DNA from: Kingella negevensis
GTDB taxonomy: Bacteria > Pseudomonadota > Gammaproteobacteria > Burkholderiales > Neisseriaceae
Length of the DNA: 64,000 nucleotides
NCBI RefSeq assembly: GCF_030177895.1
Contig: NZ_CP123448.1
Coordinates: 1,116,001-1,180,000, forward strand
Direction of reading: 5' to 3'
Position numbers and translations under genes: made by a program. The notes below the pieces were generated by a model, which saw nothing but the letters and a program-made list of their open reading frames with translations, made no database searches and was not told the origin of the DNA. This document shows positions 8,979-16,870 of the stretch, piece after piece. Each line of letters starts with the position of its first letter. The first letter of the stretch is position 1.

Positions 8979-10463
8979 TTACCAATACCCCAAAACTTTC
9001 CACCACCCCAAACCAACGGTAGCAAAAATAATCAATTCCGCCACACTCATCACAAAGCCAGCCGTCCAAAATTCGCCCATGGTTGTGTAACCCGAGCCGA
9101 AAATCACAGGCGACACACCCGAAGCGTAGTGCGTCAAGCTTAACATAATGCCCGTGCCAGCCGCCAACATCAGCGCAAACAACATCGGCGGCGCACCCAA
9201 ATGCAAGCCCACTGCATAAAACGCACCGAGCATGGCGGTAACGTGTGCTGTGCCGCTCGCAAAAATGTAGTGCGCATAAATGTAAACCACCGCCAACAAC
9301 GCGCAAGCCCAATACCAGCTCAAGCCCAAATGCTCAATGCCTTGCCCCGCGGAATTAGACAGCCATTTGATTAAACCCAGTTGGTTCAGGAAATTTGCCA
9401 TCATCACCAGCGCGGCAAACCAAATCACCAAGTCCCACGCGCCTTTTTCTTTTAGCACATCGTCCCAAGTCAAAACACCAGTCAGCAAAAACAGCGATAA
9501 ACCCAAGAATGTGGTTGTAGGTGCATCAATTTTGATGCCGAGCAACGTGTCGGACAAACCTGCCCACAAAAACAACAGCACACCAAACACCGCTAACACA
9601 ATTTTTTCCTGACTGCTCATTTTGCCCATCGCTTTGAGTTTTCCACGAGCCATCGCAGGCGCGTCAGGCGTGTTCACGATTTCAGGTTTATACATAAAAA
9701 ACAGCACCAACGGCATGACCGCCATCGCCACCAACCCCGGCACAACCATGGCAACAAACCAAGTTGTCCAAGTCAGTTGCACTTCGTTATTGGTTGCTTT
9801 CGCAATCAATTCCGCTGCCAGTGGGTTTGGTGCGGTTGCGGTAACGAACATGATACAAGTGATGATGTTCGCGTGATAATTCACCAACGCGAGATAACGC
9901 CCCAAGCGGTTTTGCGTGCCTTTTTCGGGGTCAGAATCAAAGCTGGTTGCAATCGCTTTCATAATCGGGTGAACAATCGCGCCGCCGCGAGCCGTGTTGG
10001 ACGGGGTAACGGGCGCAATCAGCAAATCGCTCAAACACAGGCTGTAGGCAATGCCAATCGTGTTTTTGCCAAACAGCGATAGGAATAAATAACCAATGCG
10101 CGTGCCTAAACCTGTTTTCAGCAAACCACGCGACAGCATAATCGCCACGCCAATCATCCAAATCAAGGTGCTGTTGAGTGGACTCAGCGCGTCTTTCACG
10201 GCTTGAACGTGCGGATTTTTAAACGGCAAGTTGGTTTTCGGGTCGATTTCGGGGACGGTTACTTGCAGCAGCGCGACAATCGTCATCGCCAAAATTGCCA
10301 TTGCGCCGATGGGCATGGCTTTGCCGATAATGCCTGCAATAATGCCAATGAAAATGGCGAGCAAGTGCCATGCATTTGCGGCAACGCCTTCGGGCGTGGG
10401 AATGAACCAGATGATGAGCGTAATCGCTAACGCAACGGCTGCGGGTGTTTTTTGGAAACCCAT
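8979..10463 (-). CDS. DASS-family dicarboxylate transporter (copy 1)
   Basis: A 494-residue multi-pass permease of the divalent anion:Na+ symporter/antiporter family (CitT, TtdT and plant DiT1 relatives), which move C4-dicarboxylates, citrate or 2-oxoglutarate. Signatures: VTPSNTARGGAIVHPIMKAI with the substrate-binding SNT, about a dozen hydrophobic segments, and a second hairpin region near FASGTAHVTAM. The start at 10463 (MGFQKTPAAVALAITLIIWF) aligns with its paralog; 16 more upstream codons derive from a DUS and are not counted. It lies downstream of the second copy, near the fumarate reductase-like genes, so succinate, fumarate, malate or tartrate exchange is likely. The exact substrate is inference. 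Confidence 0.85.
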   Translation of the reverse strand: MGFQKTPAAVALAITLIIWFIPTPEGVAANAWHLLAIFIGIIAGIIGKAMPIGAMAILAMTIVALLQVTVPEIDPKTNLPFKNPHVQAVKDALSPLNSTLIWMIGVAIMLSRGLLKTGLGTRIGYLFLSLFGKNTIGIAYSLCLSDLLIAPVTPSNTARGGAIVHPIMKAIATSFDSDPEKGTQNRLGRYLALVNYHANIITCIMFVTATAPNPLAAELIAKATNNEVQLTWTTWFVAMVVPGLVAMAVMPLVLFFMYKPEIVNTPDAPAMARGKLKAMGKMSSQEKIVLAVFGVLLFLWAGLSDTLLGIKIDAPTTTFLGLSLFLLTGVLTWDDVLKEKGAWDLVIWFAALVMMANFLNQLGLIKWLSNSAGQGIEHLGLSWYWACALLAVVYIYAHYIFASGTAHVTAMLGAFYAVGLHLGAPPMLFALMLAAGTGIMLSLTHYASGVSPVIFGSGYTTMGEFWTAGFVMSVAELIIFATVGLGWWKVLGYW

Positions 10464-10585
10464 GTGTTTACCTTTTTTGTTGAAATGAAGAAGAGTTTTT
10501 TCAGGCTGCAACCTGAAAAGAAAGCGCGTATTTTAAAGGATTTGTTTGCATTTTTTAACAAAAATCAGTAGCCTGTAAACTTACC

Positions 10586-10615
10586 CATAGGTCGGATTCT
10601 TGAATCCGACCTATG
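10586..10615. repeat. Dispersed hairpin repeat, TAGGTCGGATTC family
   Basis: A perfect palindrome with 14-bp arms CATAGGTCGGATTC / GAATCCGACCTATG and a TT loop. Variants lie at 12641-12670 and about 21790-21813. Such intergenic hairpins are common in this family and may stabilise or end transcripts. Confidence 0.75.
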
Positions 10616-10631
10616 AACTGCTAACCCATGC

Positions 10632-10671
10632 AAAACGCAGCCTGAAAACATTATTTTCAGGCTGCGTTTTA
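10632..10671 (-). terminator. DUS-pair hairpin between the two DASS genes
   Basis: AAAACGCAGCCTGAAAA and its exact complement, 17-bp arms around a 5-base loop. On the minus strand it ends in AAAACG rather than a clean T run, but TTTT is present. It separates the two transporter genes. Confidence 0.7.
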
Positions 10672-10726
10672 TTCGTAAACAGCATATTTCAGGCTGCTAC
10701 ATTTCTATCGCAGCCTGAAAACGTGT

Positions 10727-12301
10727 TTACCAGTAACCCAGCACTTTCCACCATACCAAACCGATAGTGTAGAAAATTGCCATATTCACAACACACATTA
10801 CCAAACCTGCAATCCACCATTCGCCCATGGTTGTATAACCAGAGTTGTAAATCACAGGGGCTGTGCCTGTTGCGTAGTGAGTCAAGCCGAACATGATGCC
10901 AGTAGCCGAAGCCAAAATCAGAGCAAACAACATTGGCGGCGCACCCAAAGACAAGCCCACGGTGTAGAACGCGGCAAGCATCGCAGTAACGTGCGCTGTA
11001 CCACTCGCGAACATGTAGTGAACCAGAATGTACACCACAGTCAAAATCGCACAAGCGGCTTGCCAGCTCAAGCCCATGCTTTGAATGTTGCTGCCCATCA
11101 GGTTAGAGAACCATTTGATGAAACCCAATTTGTTCAAGAAATCTGCCATCATCACCAACGCGGCAAACCAAATCACGGTGTCCCACGCGCCTTTTTCTTT
11201 CAACACGTCGTCCCAAGTCAAAACGCCTGAAAGCAACGCTAAAGACAAGCCCAATAATGTGGTGGTGGTGGCGTCGATTTTGATACCGAACAGCGCGTCA
11301 GTTGCACCTGCCCACAGCAACAGCAATAAGCCCAAAATCGCTAACATGATTTTTTCGCCTTTGCTCATCGCGCCTATTTCTTTCAGTTTTTCACTCGCCA
11401 TGGCTGGAGCGTCTGGGGTTTTGATAACTTCTGGTTTATACAGATAGAACAGCACAATCGGCATAATCGCCATAGCAATCAAACCCGGTACAACCATTGC
11501 CAAGAACCAAGTTGTCCAAGACAAATGCACTTCGTTGCCTGTTGCTTCGGCAATCAGGTTTACAACCAATGGGTTTGGTGCGGTTGCGGTAACGAAGATG
11601 ATGCAAGAAATCACGTTGGCATGGAAGTTCACCAAAGACAAATAGCGACCCAATTTATTTTGTGTGCCTTGCTCTGGGTCTGAACCGAAACTGGCAGAAA
11701 TCGCTTTCATAATCGGGTGAACAATCGCGCCGCCACGAGCGGTGTTAGACGGTGTGACAGGTGCAATCAGGAAATCACACGCAGCCAAGCTGTACGCAAT
11801 ACCCAAGGTGTTTTTGCCAAACAACGACAAGAACAAGTAACCCAAACGTGTACCCAAACCTGTTTTCAAGATACCGCGCGACAGCATAATGGCGATACCA
11901 ATCATCCAAATCAGCGAGCTATTGAGTGAACTCAACGCATCGTTGGCAGCCTGAACGTGTGGGGCTTTTGGTTTTTTGGCAGGTTTGGCTTCTGCTTTGA
12001 CGGCAACTGGTGCGGAAGCGGTGGCAGGTTGCGCGGCTTTATCCGTTGCTTGCGCTGCGGCGGCTGGCGGCGCTTCTTTTTTTGGCGGTACAACGGTCAC
12101 TTGCGTTAAAGCAACAATGGTAAACGCCAACATTGCCATTGCGCCGATGGGCAAGGCTTTGCCGATAATGCCCGCGATAATGCCGACAAACAATGCGAGC
12201 AAATGCCACGCGTTGTCGGACACGCCTTCGGGTGCTGGAATGAACCAAATGATTAGCGTTAAAGCTAATGCTATGGTGGCTGGAACTTTTTTAAAGCCCA
12301 T
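10727..12301 (-). CDS. DASS-family dicarboxylate transporter (copy 2)
   Basis: A 524-residue paralog of the downstream transporter, collinear from end to end, with the same TPSNTARGGAIVHPIMKAI signature and membrane pattern. The main difference is a loop after the second or third membrane segment (about residues 71-113). Here it carries a low-complexity Ala/Pro/Lys tract (KKEAPPAAAAQATDKAA, then PVAVKAEAKPAKKPK) roughly 30 residues longer than in copy 1. The tandem arrangement suggests duplication with divergence of substrate or direction. It lies upstream of copy 1 and downstream of the nuoF-like gene, all on the minus strand. Confidence 0.86.
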   Translation of the reverse strand: MGFKKVPATIALALTLIIWFIPAPEGVSDNAWHLLALFVGIIAGIIGKALPIGAMAMLAFTIVALTQVTVVPPKKEAPPAAAAQATDKAAQPATASAPVAVKAEAKPAKKPKAPHVQAANDALSSLNSSLIWMIGIAIMLSRGILKTGLGTRLGYLFLSLFGKNTLGIAYSLAACDFLIAPVTPSNTARGGAIVHPIMKAISASFGSDPEQGTQNKLGRYLSLVNFHANVISCIIFVTATAPNPLVVNLIAEATGNEVHLSWTTWFLAMVVPGLIAMAIMPIVLFYLYKPEVIKTPDAPAMASEKLKEIGAMSKGEKIMLAILGLLLLLWAGATDALFGIKIDATTTTLLGLSLALLSGVLTWDDVLKEKGAWDTVIWFAALVMMADFLNKLGFIKWFSNLMGSNIQSMGLSWQAACAILTVVYILVHYMFASGTAHVTAMLAAFYTVGLSLGAPPMLFALILASATGIMFGLTHYATGTAPVIYNSGYTTMGEWWIAGLVMCVVNMAIFYTIGLVWWKVLGYW

Positions 12302-12372
12302 GATTTCACCTCGTGAAAGTTAAAAAGAAACTTTTGGTTTTCAGGCTGCGTTTAGATACGCGACAATTCTTG

Positions 12373-12458
12373 CGTAGGGTGCACCGTGTGCACCATTTTC
12401 AACTGTAACTAATCTTTCAGGCTGCCTGAAAGGTTTTGGTGCGCGAGGCGCACCCTAC
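12373..12458. repeat. Inverted repeat pair, GTAGGGTGC family
   Basis: GTAGGGTGCACCGTGTGCACC at the left and the near-complement TGGTGCGCGAGGCGCACCC ending CTAC at the right flank a DUS. A similar arrangement recurs at about 49640-49722. This is a dispersed, non-coding repeat type. Confidence 0.65.
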
Positions 12459-12640
12459 AATTCTGCGTTTTTTGTCGTGTATTTTCAGACTGCCTGAAAA
12501 ACTTAATTTAACGCGATTTTAAACAAAACCCGCGTCAATGTAACTTAAATTAACACTCTAGAATAAATTTCAGGCTGCCTTTAAAAAACGCCAAAACACT
12601 TTTTTCAGGCAGCCTGAAAGTTTTTTATGTGAATAAACCG

Positions 12641-12670
12641 CGTAGGTCGGATTCAAGAAGCCGACCTACG
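12641..12670. repeat. Dispersed hairpin repeat, TAGGTCGGATTC family
   Basis: CGTAGGTCGG and CCGACCTACG flank a 10-base loop, next to the stop of the nuoF-like gene, so it may also end that transcript. Confidence 0.7.
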
Positions 12671-12679
12671 GCAAATTCA

Positions 12680-13942
12680 TCAATCTTTTTTCTCTGGCAA
12701 ACCGTACTCAATCGCGAACGTACGCATTGAGCTGGCAACCACAGTCGCCGCGCCCGTAATCAAGCCACAGCGACCTGCACCTGGCATGATGTTCACCAAA
12801 TTTTGCAACGCACGCAAATCGTCAGGCGTGCTGATACCGTCGTCCACACGCGCAACCAAACGCGCCAATTGGAACGTACCGCCTTTGCAAGGAGGGCATT
12901 GACCGCAAGAGTTGTTGGCGAAAAACTGAATGTATTCAGCCGTTTTGCGAACAATGCTTGTGCCTTCTGAAATCACAATCATCGCGCCTGTACCCAAGCC
13001 TGATTGACGTTCACGCGCAGACACGAAGTCCAAAGGCACGTCCATGTCTTTCGCGGTCAGCAAATTGTTTGACGGACCGCCCATAAACACGGCTTTAAAC
13101 AAGCGACCTTCCAACATGCCGCCGCCGTAGTTTTCAATCAATTCGCGCAAGGTGATACCCATTGGCAATTCGTACAAACCTGGGTTCAACACGTCGCCAG
13201 ACAATGAATACAATTTTGTACCCACGCCGTTGGCACGACCCAAACCGCGATACCATTCTGCGCCGTTACGCAAAATGTGCGGAATGTTCGCCAAAGTTTC
13301 GGTGTTGTTCAACAAAGTTGGCTCGCCTGCCACGCCTTTTTGGAATGGGAATGGCGGTTTGCGTTGTGGGAATGGGAAACCACCGTTGAGCCATGAAATC
13401 ACGGCGGTTTCTTCGCCGCCAATGTAGCGACCTGATGATTCGGTTACGCGAATGTTCAATGGTTTGCCCAAGTGCGCTTCAATGCGTTTGAACAAATCGT
13501 GTTGTTTCCATTGTTCAATCGCGGCGCGTGTGGCTGCCAAGGCTTCGGTCAAATGTGGGTTGATATACAAGATGACGTTGTTTGCGCGTGTGTAAACAGC
13601 GGCAATCAATGCGCCTTCAATCACTTGGTTTGGCGATTTTTCCAGCAAGAAACGGTCTTTGAATGTTCCTGGTTCGTCTTCGTTGGCGTTGCAGACAACG
13701 TAACGGTCGCCGCTTTCACTTGGGTTTTCTGCCATTGCTGTCCATTTGCGGTGAGTTGGGAAACCTGCGCCGCCCATGCCGCAGATGCCTGCATCTTCTA
13801 ATACTTTGGCGATGTTATCGGGTGCGGTTAAGGCATTCAGCAAGCCTTCGCCACCGCCTACTGCTAACCATGCGTTTAAGTCTGAACCGACTAATCGACT
13901 TGGGTGCAGCAATACTTGGTTCAATTCATTGGTAGGATTCAT
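12680..13942 (-). CDS. NuoF-like NADH-binding flavoprotein of a fumarate reductase module
   Basis: A 420-residue homolog of the complex I NuoF subunit, which binds NADH, FMN and one 4Fe-4S cluster. Visible signatures: GICGMGGAGFPTHRKW (about 52-67) and NANEDEPGTFKDR (85-97) for FMN/NADH, GRYIGGEETAVI (171-182), and the cluster site C346-GQ-C349-PP-C352 with C392. No other complex I gene is nearby. It sits directly downstream of frdA-like and frdB-like genes in the same direction. I infer a soluble NADH dehydrogenase subunit that passes electrons to fumarate rather than to quinone. A stand-alone complex I paralog is the alternative. Confidence 0.85.
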   Translation of the reverse strand: MNPTNELNQVLLHPSRLVGSDLNAWLAVGGGEGLLNALTAPDNIAKVLEDAGICGMGGAGFPTHRKWTAMAENPSESGDRYVVCNANEDEPGTFKDRFLLEKSPNQVIEGALIAAVYTRANNVILYINPHLTEALAATRAAIEQWKQHDLFKRIEAHLGKPLNIRVTESSGRYIGGEETAVISWLNGGFPFPQRKPPFPFQKGVAGEPTLLNNTETLANIPHILRNGAEWYRGLGRANGVGTKLYSLSGDVLNPGLYELPMGITLRELIENYGGGMLEGRLFKAVFMGGPSNNLLTAKDMDVPLDFVSARERQSGLGTGAMIVISEGTSIVRKTAEYIQFFANNSCGQCPPCKGGTFQLARLVARVDDGISTPDDLRALQNLVNIMPGAGRCGLITGAATVVASSMRTFAIEYGLPEKKD

Positions 13943-14096
13943 GATGTTTATTCCGTATTTTGGGTGTTTGTTGGGTTTTCAGGCTGCGTGTTGTTTGGTG
14001 GCAGCCTGAAAGATTAGTTTGCGTTTTTCAGGCTGCTTTTTGTTGGATACGAGTATCCAATCTACATTTAAATATTTCAGGCAGCCTGAAAGTTTA

Positions 14097-15725
14097 TCAA
14101 TCAATATTGCAAACCAATCCAGCGTGTTCTTTCCAATCAAAAGTGCCGTAATCAGGGTACAACACAGGGGCTTTGCCTTCTGATTTCACGCCTGCTTTTT
14201 GCATAGCGCGTTGAAAATCGTGAACGTGCGCCAAACCGCCGCGACCTTTGTGTGCTGGGGCTGCGTGTGCGGCTGCGCGACCTGCGCGGCGACCAAAGCT
14301 GATGATGTCCAACAAAGCATTACCCATCAAACGGTTGCGACCGTGAATGCCGCCTGACACTTCACCTGCTGCATACAAGCCTTGTACGGCTGTTTCGCAA
14401 TCGCGATTGATTTCTACGCCGCCGTTTTGGTAGTGCAGCGTTGGGTGGATAATCAACGGTTCTTCGGCTGGGTTCACGCCACATTTGTGGGCAACGTGTC
14501 CCAAAGTTACCAAGCGTTTCAAAATATCAGGCTGCTCGGCGATGATGCGTGGCGTATCCAAGAACACGCCCACTTGTCCATCACGTTCCACGCCGCGACC
14601 TTCTTGCACTTCGCGCAAAATCGCTGCGGCAACCACATCGCGCGGTTGCAATTCGTCCACAAAACGTTCGCCCAAACCGTTTACCAATTTTGTACCAGCA
14701 GAACGTGTCGCTTCAGAAATCAACGCGCCAGCCAAGTGTGGTGGGTGCGCTACGCCTGTTGGGTGGTATTGGAAGCTGTCTACATCGCGCAATTTCGCGC
14801 CCATGCGATACGCCAACACCAAGCCGTCTGCGGTTGCGCCGTAATGGTTTGAAGTGGCGAAACCTTGCAAGTGCAAGCGACCTGAACCGCCTGTTGCCAA
14901 AATCACGGCTTTGGCGTGTACGGTAACTAATTTGCGTTTTTCCAAATCATACAAAACTGCGCCCACGCAGCGACTTTGTCCGTCTGACAACAATTCTACG
15001 GCTGGGTGGCGGTTCAGTTGCGTGATGCGTGGCTCAATGTCTACCGCTTCGCGCAACACTTTCATCATTTCCAAGCCTGTGAAGTCGCGGTGGCACAGAA
15101 TGCGTTGTGCGGTTGTGCCGCCTGCTTTTTTGCGGACTAACAAGCCGTTGCGGTCGCCGCCTTGCGTGTCAAAATCCATGCCCAAGCCAATCAACCAACG
15201 GATTGCACTTGGTGCGTCCATCACCATTTGAGCAACCAATTCTTTGTTCGCCACTTGATGACCGCCTTTGAATGTGTCTTCAAAGTGGCGTTGTGGGCTA
15301 TCATCTGCGCCCACGGCAGCCTGAATGCCACCTTCTGCCATCACGGTGTTGCTGTCGCCGATACGCAATTTGTTCGCCATGATGACGCGTGCGCCTTCTT
15401 CAACCGCAGTCAAAGCTGCTGCTGCACCTGCACCACCACCGCCGATGACTAACACATCTGTAACCATGTTTTCCGCGCCTGCTAAATCGGCATCTTCAAT
15501 CAATGGGTGTGCAGTCAATAATTTTGCCAAATCTGGGTGGCATGAATCGCCCACGTTTGCGCCCACGGTTAAAGTGGTGTGTGCCGATTCTGAATGGTCT
15601 GGGTGGAAGTTTTTCAGCAAAACTTCTTTTTCAGGCAGCGTGCCGTTTAATTCTGGCGTTTTCGCGCGCAAGTTTGCCAACGCGGTTTCGTAAGGAACAC
15701 CAGTGAATTTTTGTTGTTTACTCAT
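14097..15725 (-). CDS. FrdA/SdhA-like fumarate reductase flavoprotein, non-covalent FAD type
   Basis: A 542-residue flavoprotein of the fumarate reductase/succinate dehydrogenase/aspartate oxidase family. The FAD-binding GGGGAG is at 95-100. Catalytic residues match fumarate reductase: H321 in QYHPTG, R362 in QPRD, H431 in HPTLHYQNGG and R465 in HGRNRL. The usual covalent-FAD histidine is replaced: the motif reads SNTVMAEGG, with N126 where FrdA has His. FAD should therefore be bound non-covalently, as in NadB and soluble fumarate reductases. An N-terminal extension of about 85 residues precedes the FAD domain. No FrdC/D or SdhC/D anchor is encoded nearby. It lies 17 bp downstream of the frdB-like gene. 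Confidence 0.88.
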   Translation of the reverse strand: MSKQQKFTGVPYETALANLRAKTPELNGTLPEKEVLLKNFHPDHSESAHTTLTVGANVGDSCHPDLAKLLTAHPLIEDADLAGAENMVTDVLVIGGGGAGAAAALTAVEEGARVIMANKLRIGDSNTVMAEGGIQAAVGADDSPQRHFEDTFKGGHQVANKELVAQMVMDAPSAIRWLIGLGMDFDTQGGDRNGLLVRKKAGGTTAQRILCHRDFTGLEMMKVLREAVDIEPRITQLNRHPAVELLSDGQSRCVGAVLYDLEKRKLVTVHAKAVILATGGSGRLHLQGFATSNHYGATADGLVLAYRMGAKLRDVDSFQYHPTGVAHPPHLAGALISEATRSAGTKLVNGLGERFVDELQPRDVVAAAILREVQEGRGVERDGQVGVFLDTPRIIAEQPDILKRLVTLGHVAHKCGVNPAEEPLIIHPTLHYQNGGVEINRDCETAVQGLYAAGEVSGGIHGRNRLMGNALLDIISFGRRAGRAAAHAAPAHKGRGGLAHVHDFQRAMQKAGVKSEGKAPVLYPDYGTFDWKEHAGLVCNID

Positions 15726-15742
15726 TTTTCAGGCTGCCTTTC

Positions 15743-16372
15743 TTAAATATCAGTGTTCACAGAAACTTTGCCAGTATCGATTTCTTGCAAGCGGCGCATT
15801 AAATCCACAGGACGCAAAGTGCAAGCGGCTTTCATGCGGCGCGCAAACAAGCCAACGTGGTTCGGACGGATGTTTTCAGGACAAGCCAAAGTACACAGAT
15901 TGCACATCACGCATTCATCAAACGTGTTTGCCGCAGTAGAAAAATCGCCAGCCACCACTTGCGCCACGCCGTTTTGCACTTGTAAGCCTTTTGGACACGC
16001 TGTGTCGCAGCCACCGCAATGACGGCAGTTTTTTGCTTCTGGGAACGTTTCATCGACTTCTTCCAACCAGTTCCAGCCATCGCCAGCACTTTGCACATCG
16101 TAATAATGAACGTGTTCAGGCAAGAAGTAGTCCAAAAAGCTCACTTGCATACCAGGTTCAATTTTGGTTTCGCAGCCCAATTTGGTTTCAGCAGAGCGTT
16201 CGCCTTCTTTGCGAACCAAGCAACGGCATGAACCGCATACACCTTGACCCATGCAACCCACATTTGCCGTAATCGCTTTGCCTGCTTTGGCATAGGCTTG
16301 AATGATGGTATCGTTTTTATCGGCTTCCACTTCCAAACCGTCAATGACCAGTTTGTATTTTTCTTCGCTCAT
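15743..16372 (-). CDS. FrdB-like iron-sulfur subunit
   Basis: A 209-residue electron-transfer protein. The N-terminal 2Fe-2S ferredoxin domain has C40, C46, C49 and C67. The C-terminal helical domain has two full CxxCxxCxxxCP sites (C116-119-122-126 and C154-157-160-164), so two 4Fe-4S clusters are expected, whereas classic FrdB/SdhB has one 4Fe-4S and one 3Fe-4S. It is the first gene of the minus-strand run frdB-like, frdA-like, nuoF-like and probably the two transporters. It would wire the NADH-oxidising subunit to the fumarate-reducing flavoprotein; this is inference from cofactors and gene order. Confidence 0.86.
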   Translation of the reverse strand: MSEEKYKLVIDGLEVEADKNDTIIQAYAKAGKAITANVGCMGQGVCGSCRCLVRKEGERSAETKLGCETKIEPGMQVSFLDYFLPEHVHYYDVQSAGDGWNWLEEVDETFPEAKNCRHCGGCDTACPKGLQVQNGVAQVVAGDFSTAANTFDECVMCNLCTLACPENIRPNHVGLFARRMKAACTLRPVDLMRRLQEIDTGKVSVNTDI

Positions 16373-16673
16373 GGTTAAGTTCCTGTTTTTAAAAAGTTAT
16401 TAGTGTCATATAAATATTGTAGGCAGAATTTTAACAGTATTGCCCTTGCTTCGCCTGTAATTAAGCAACATCTCTTTACCAAAATTCATCAAAATGTTTT
16501 ATTTTGCATGAAAAAAGTTAAAATATGTTTATCTTAATGATTTATATTGAATTTAAAAGATAAATATTTTTAACAACGCAGCCTGAAAAATCGTTTTAGG
16601 TGTTTGTTTTGTAAAGAATAATAGAAAAACGCATTTGCATTTTCTGCACTTTCTCTTATTTTTCAAATAATAA

Positions 16674-16693
16674 AAATGACACCGATGTCATTT
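16674..16693. promoter_or_regulatory. Palindromic operator candidate
   Basis: AAATGACA-N4-TGTCATTT with CCGA in the centre: perfect 8-bp arms. It resembles a repressor operator with a CG centre. The cognate regulator is unknown. Confidence 0.5.
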
Positions 16694-16730
16694 GTTTAAT
16701 TTTGTTAAAATTCTGAAGAGTGATGTTAAT

Positions 16731-16744
16731 TTGATATAAATCAA
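16731..16744. promoter_or_regulatory. FNR-type anaerobic regulator box
   Basis: TTGATATAAATCAA matches the FNR/ANR consensus TTGAT-N4-ATCAA at every fixed base. Its centre lies about 133 bp upstream of the fumarase ATG and 365 bp from the frdB-like start. Activation of fumarase, the reductase operon or both is plausible. Confidence 0.75.
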
Positions 16745-16870
16745 AAATCTAATATTTAGCCATGACAAGACTCTGAAATTTCTGTACTTTTGCGACACAT
16801 TCAGTTTCACAATTTCAGGCAGCCTGAAAAATAAAAATTCCACTAACTCCTTAATTCAAAGGAACAAACC

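Larger units (their letters stand above)
12302..12679. other. 378-bp intergenic region with DUS and hairpin repeats
   Basis: No reading frame. It holds several DUS copies, an inverted pair with GTAGGGTGCACC-like ends (12373-12394 and 12437-12458) around a DUS, and the TAGGTCGG hairpin at 12641-12670. An AT-rich stretch at 12510-12570 could hold the promoter of the transporter genes. I see no confident -35/-10 pair. Confidence 0.6.
16373..16870. promoter_or_regulatory. Divergent control region of the fumarate module
   Basis: 498 bp between the divergent frdB-like and fumarase genes, strongly AT-rich, without a gene. It contains a DUS near each end, an 8-4-8 palindrome (16674-16693) and a perfect FNR box (16731-16744). 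The layout suggests joint anaerobic control of both transcripts. Confidence 0.7.

Noticed and set aside
12680..13942. Start of a complex I (nuo) operon
   Set aside because: No other nuo gene is present; neighbours are fumarate reductase-like genes and transporters.
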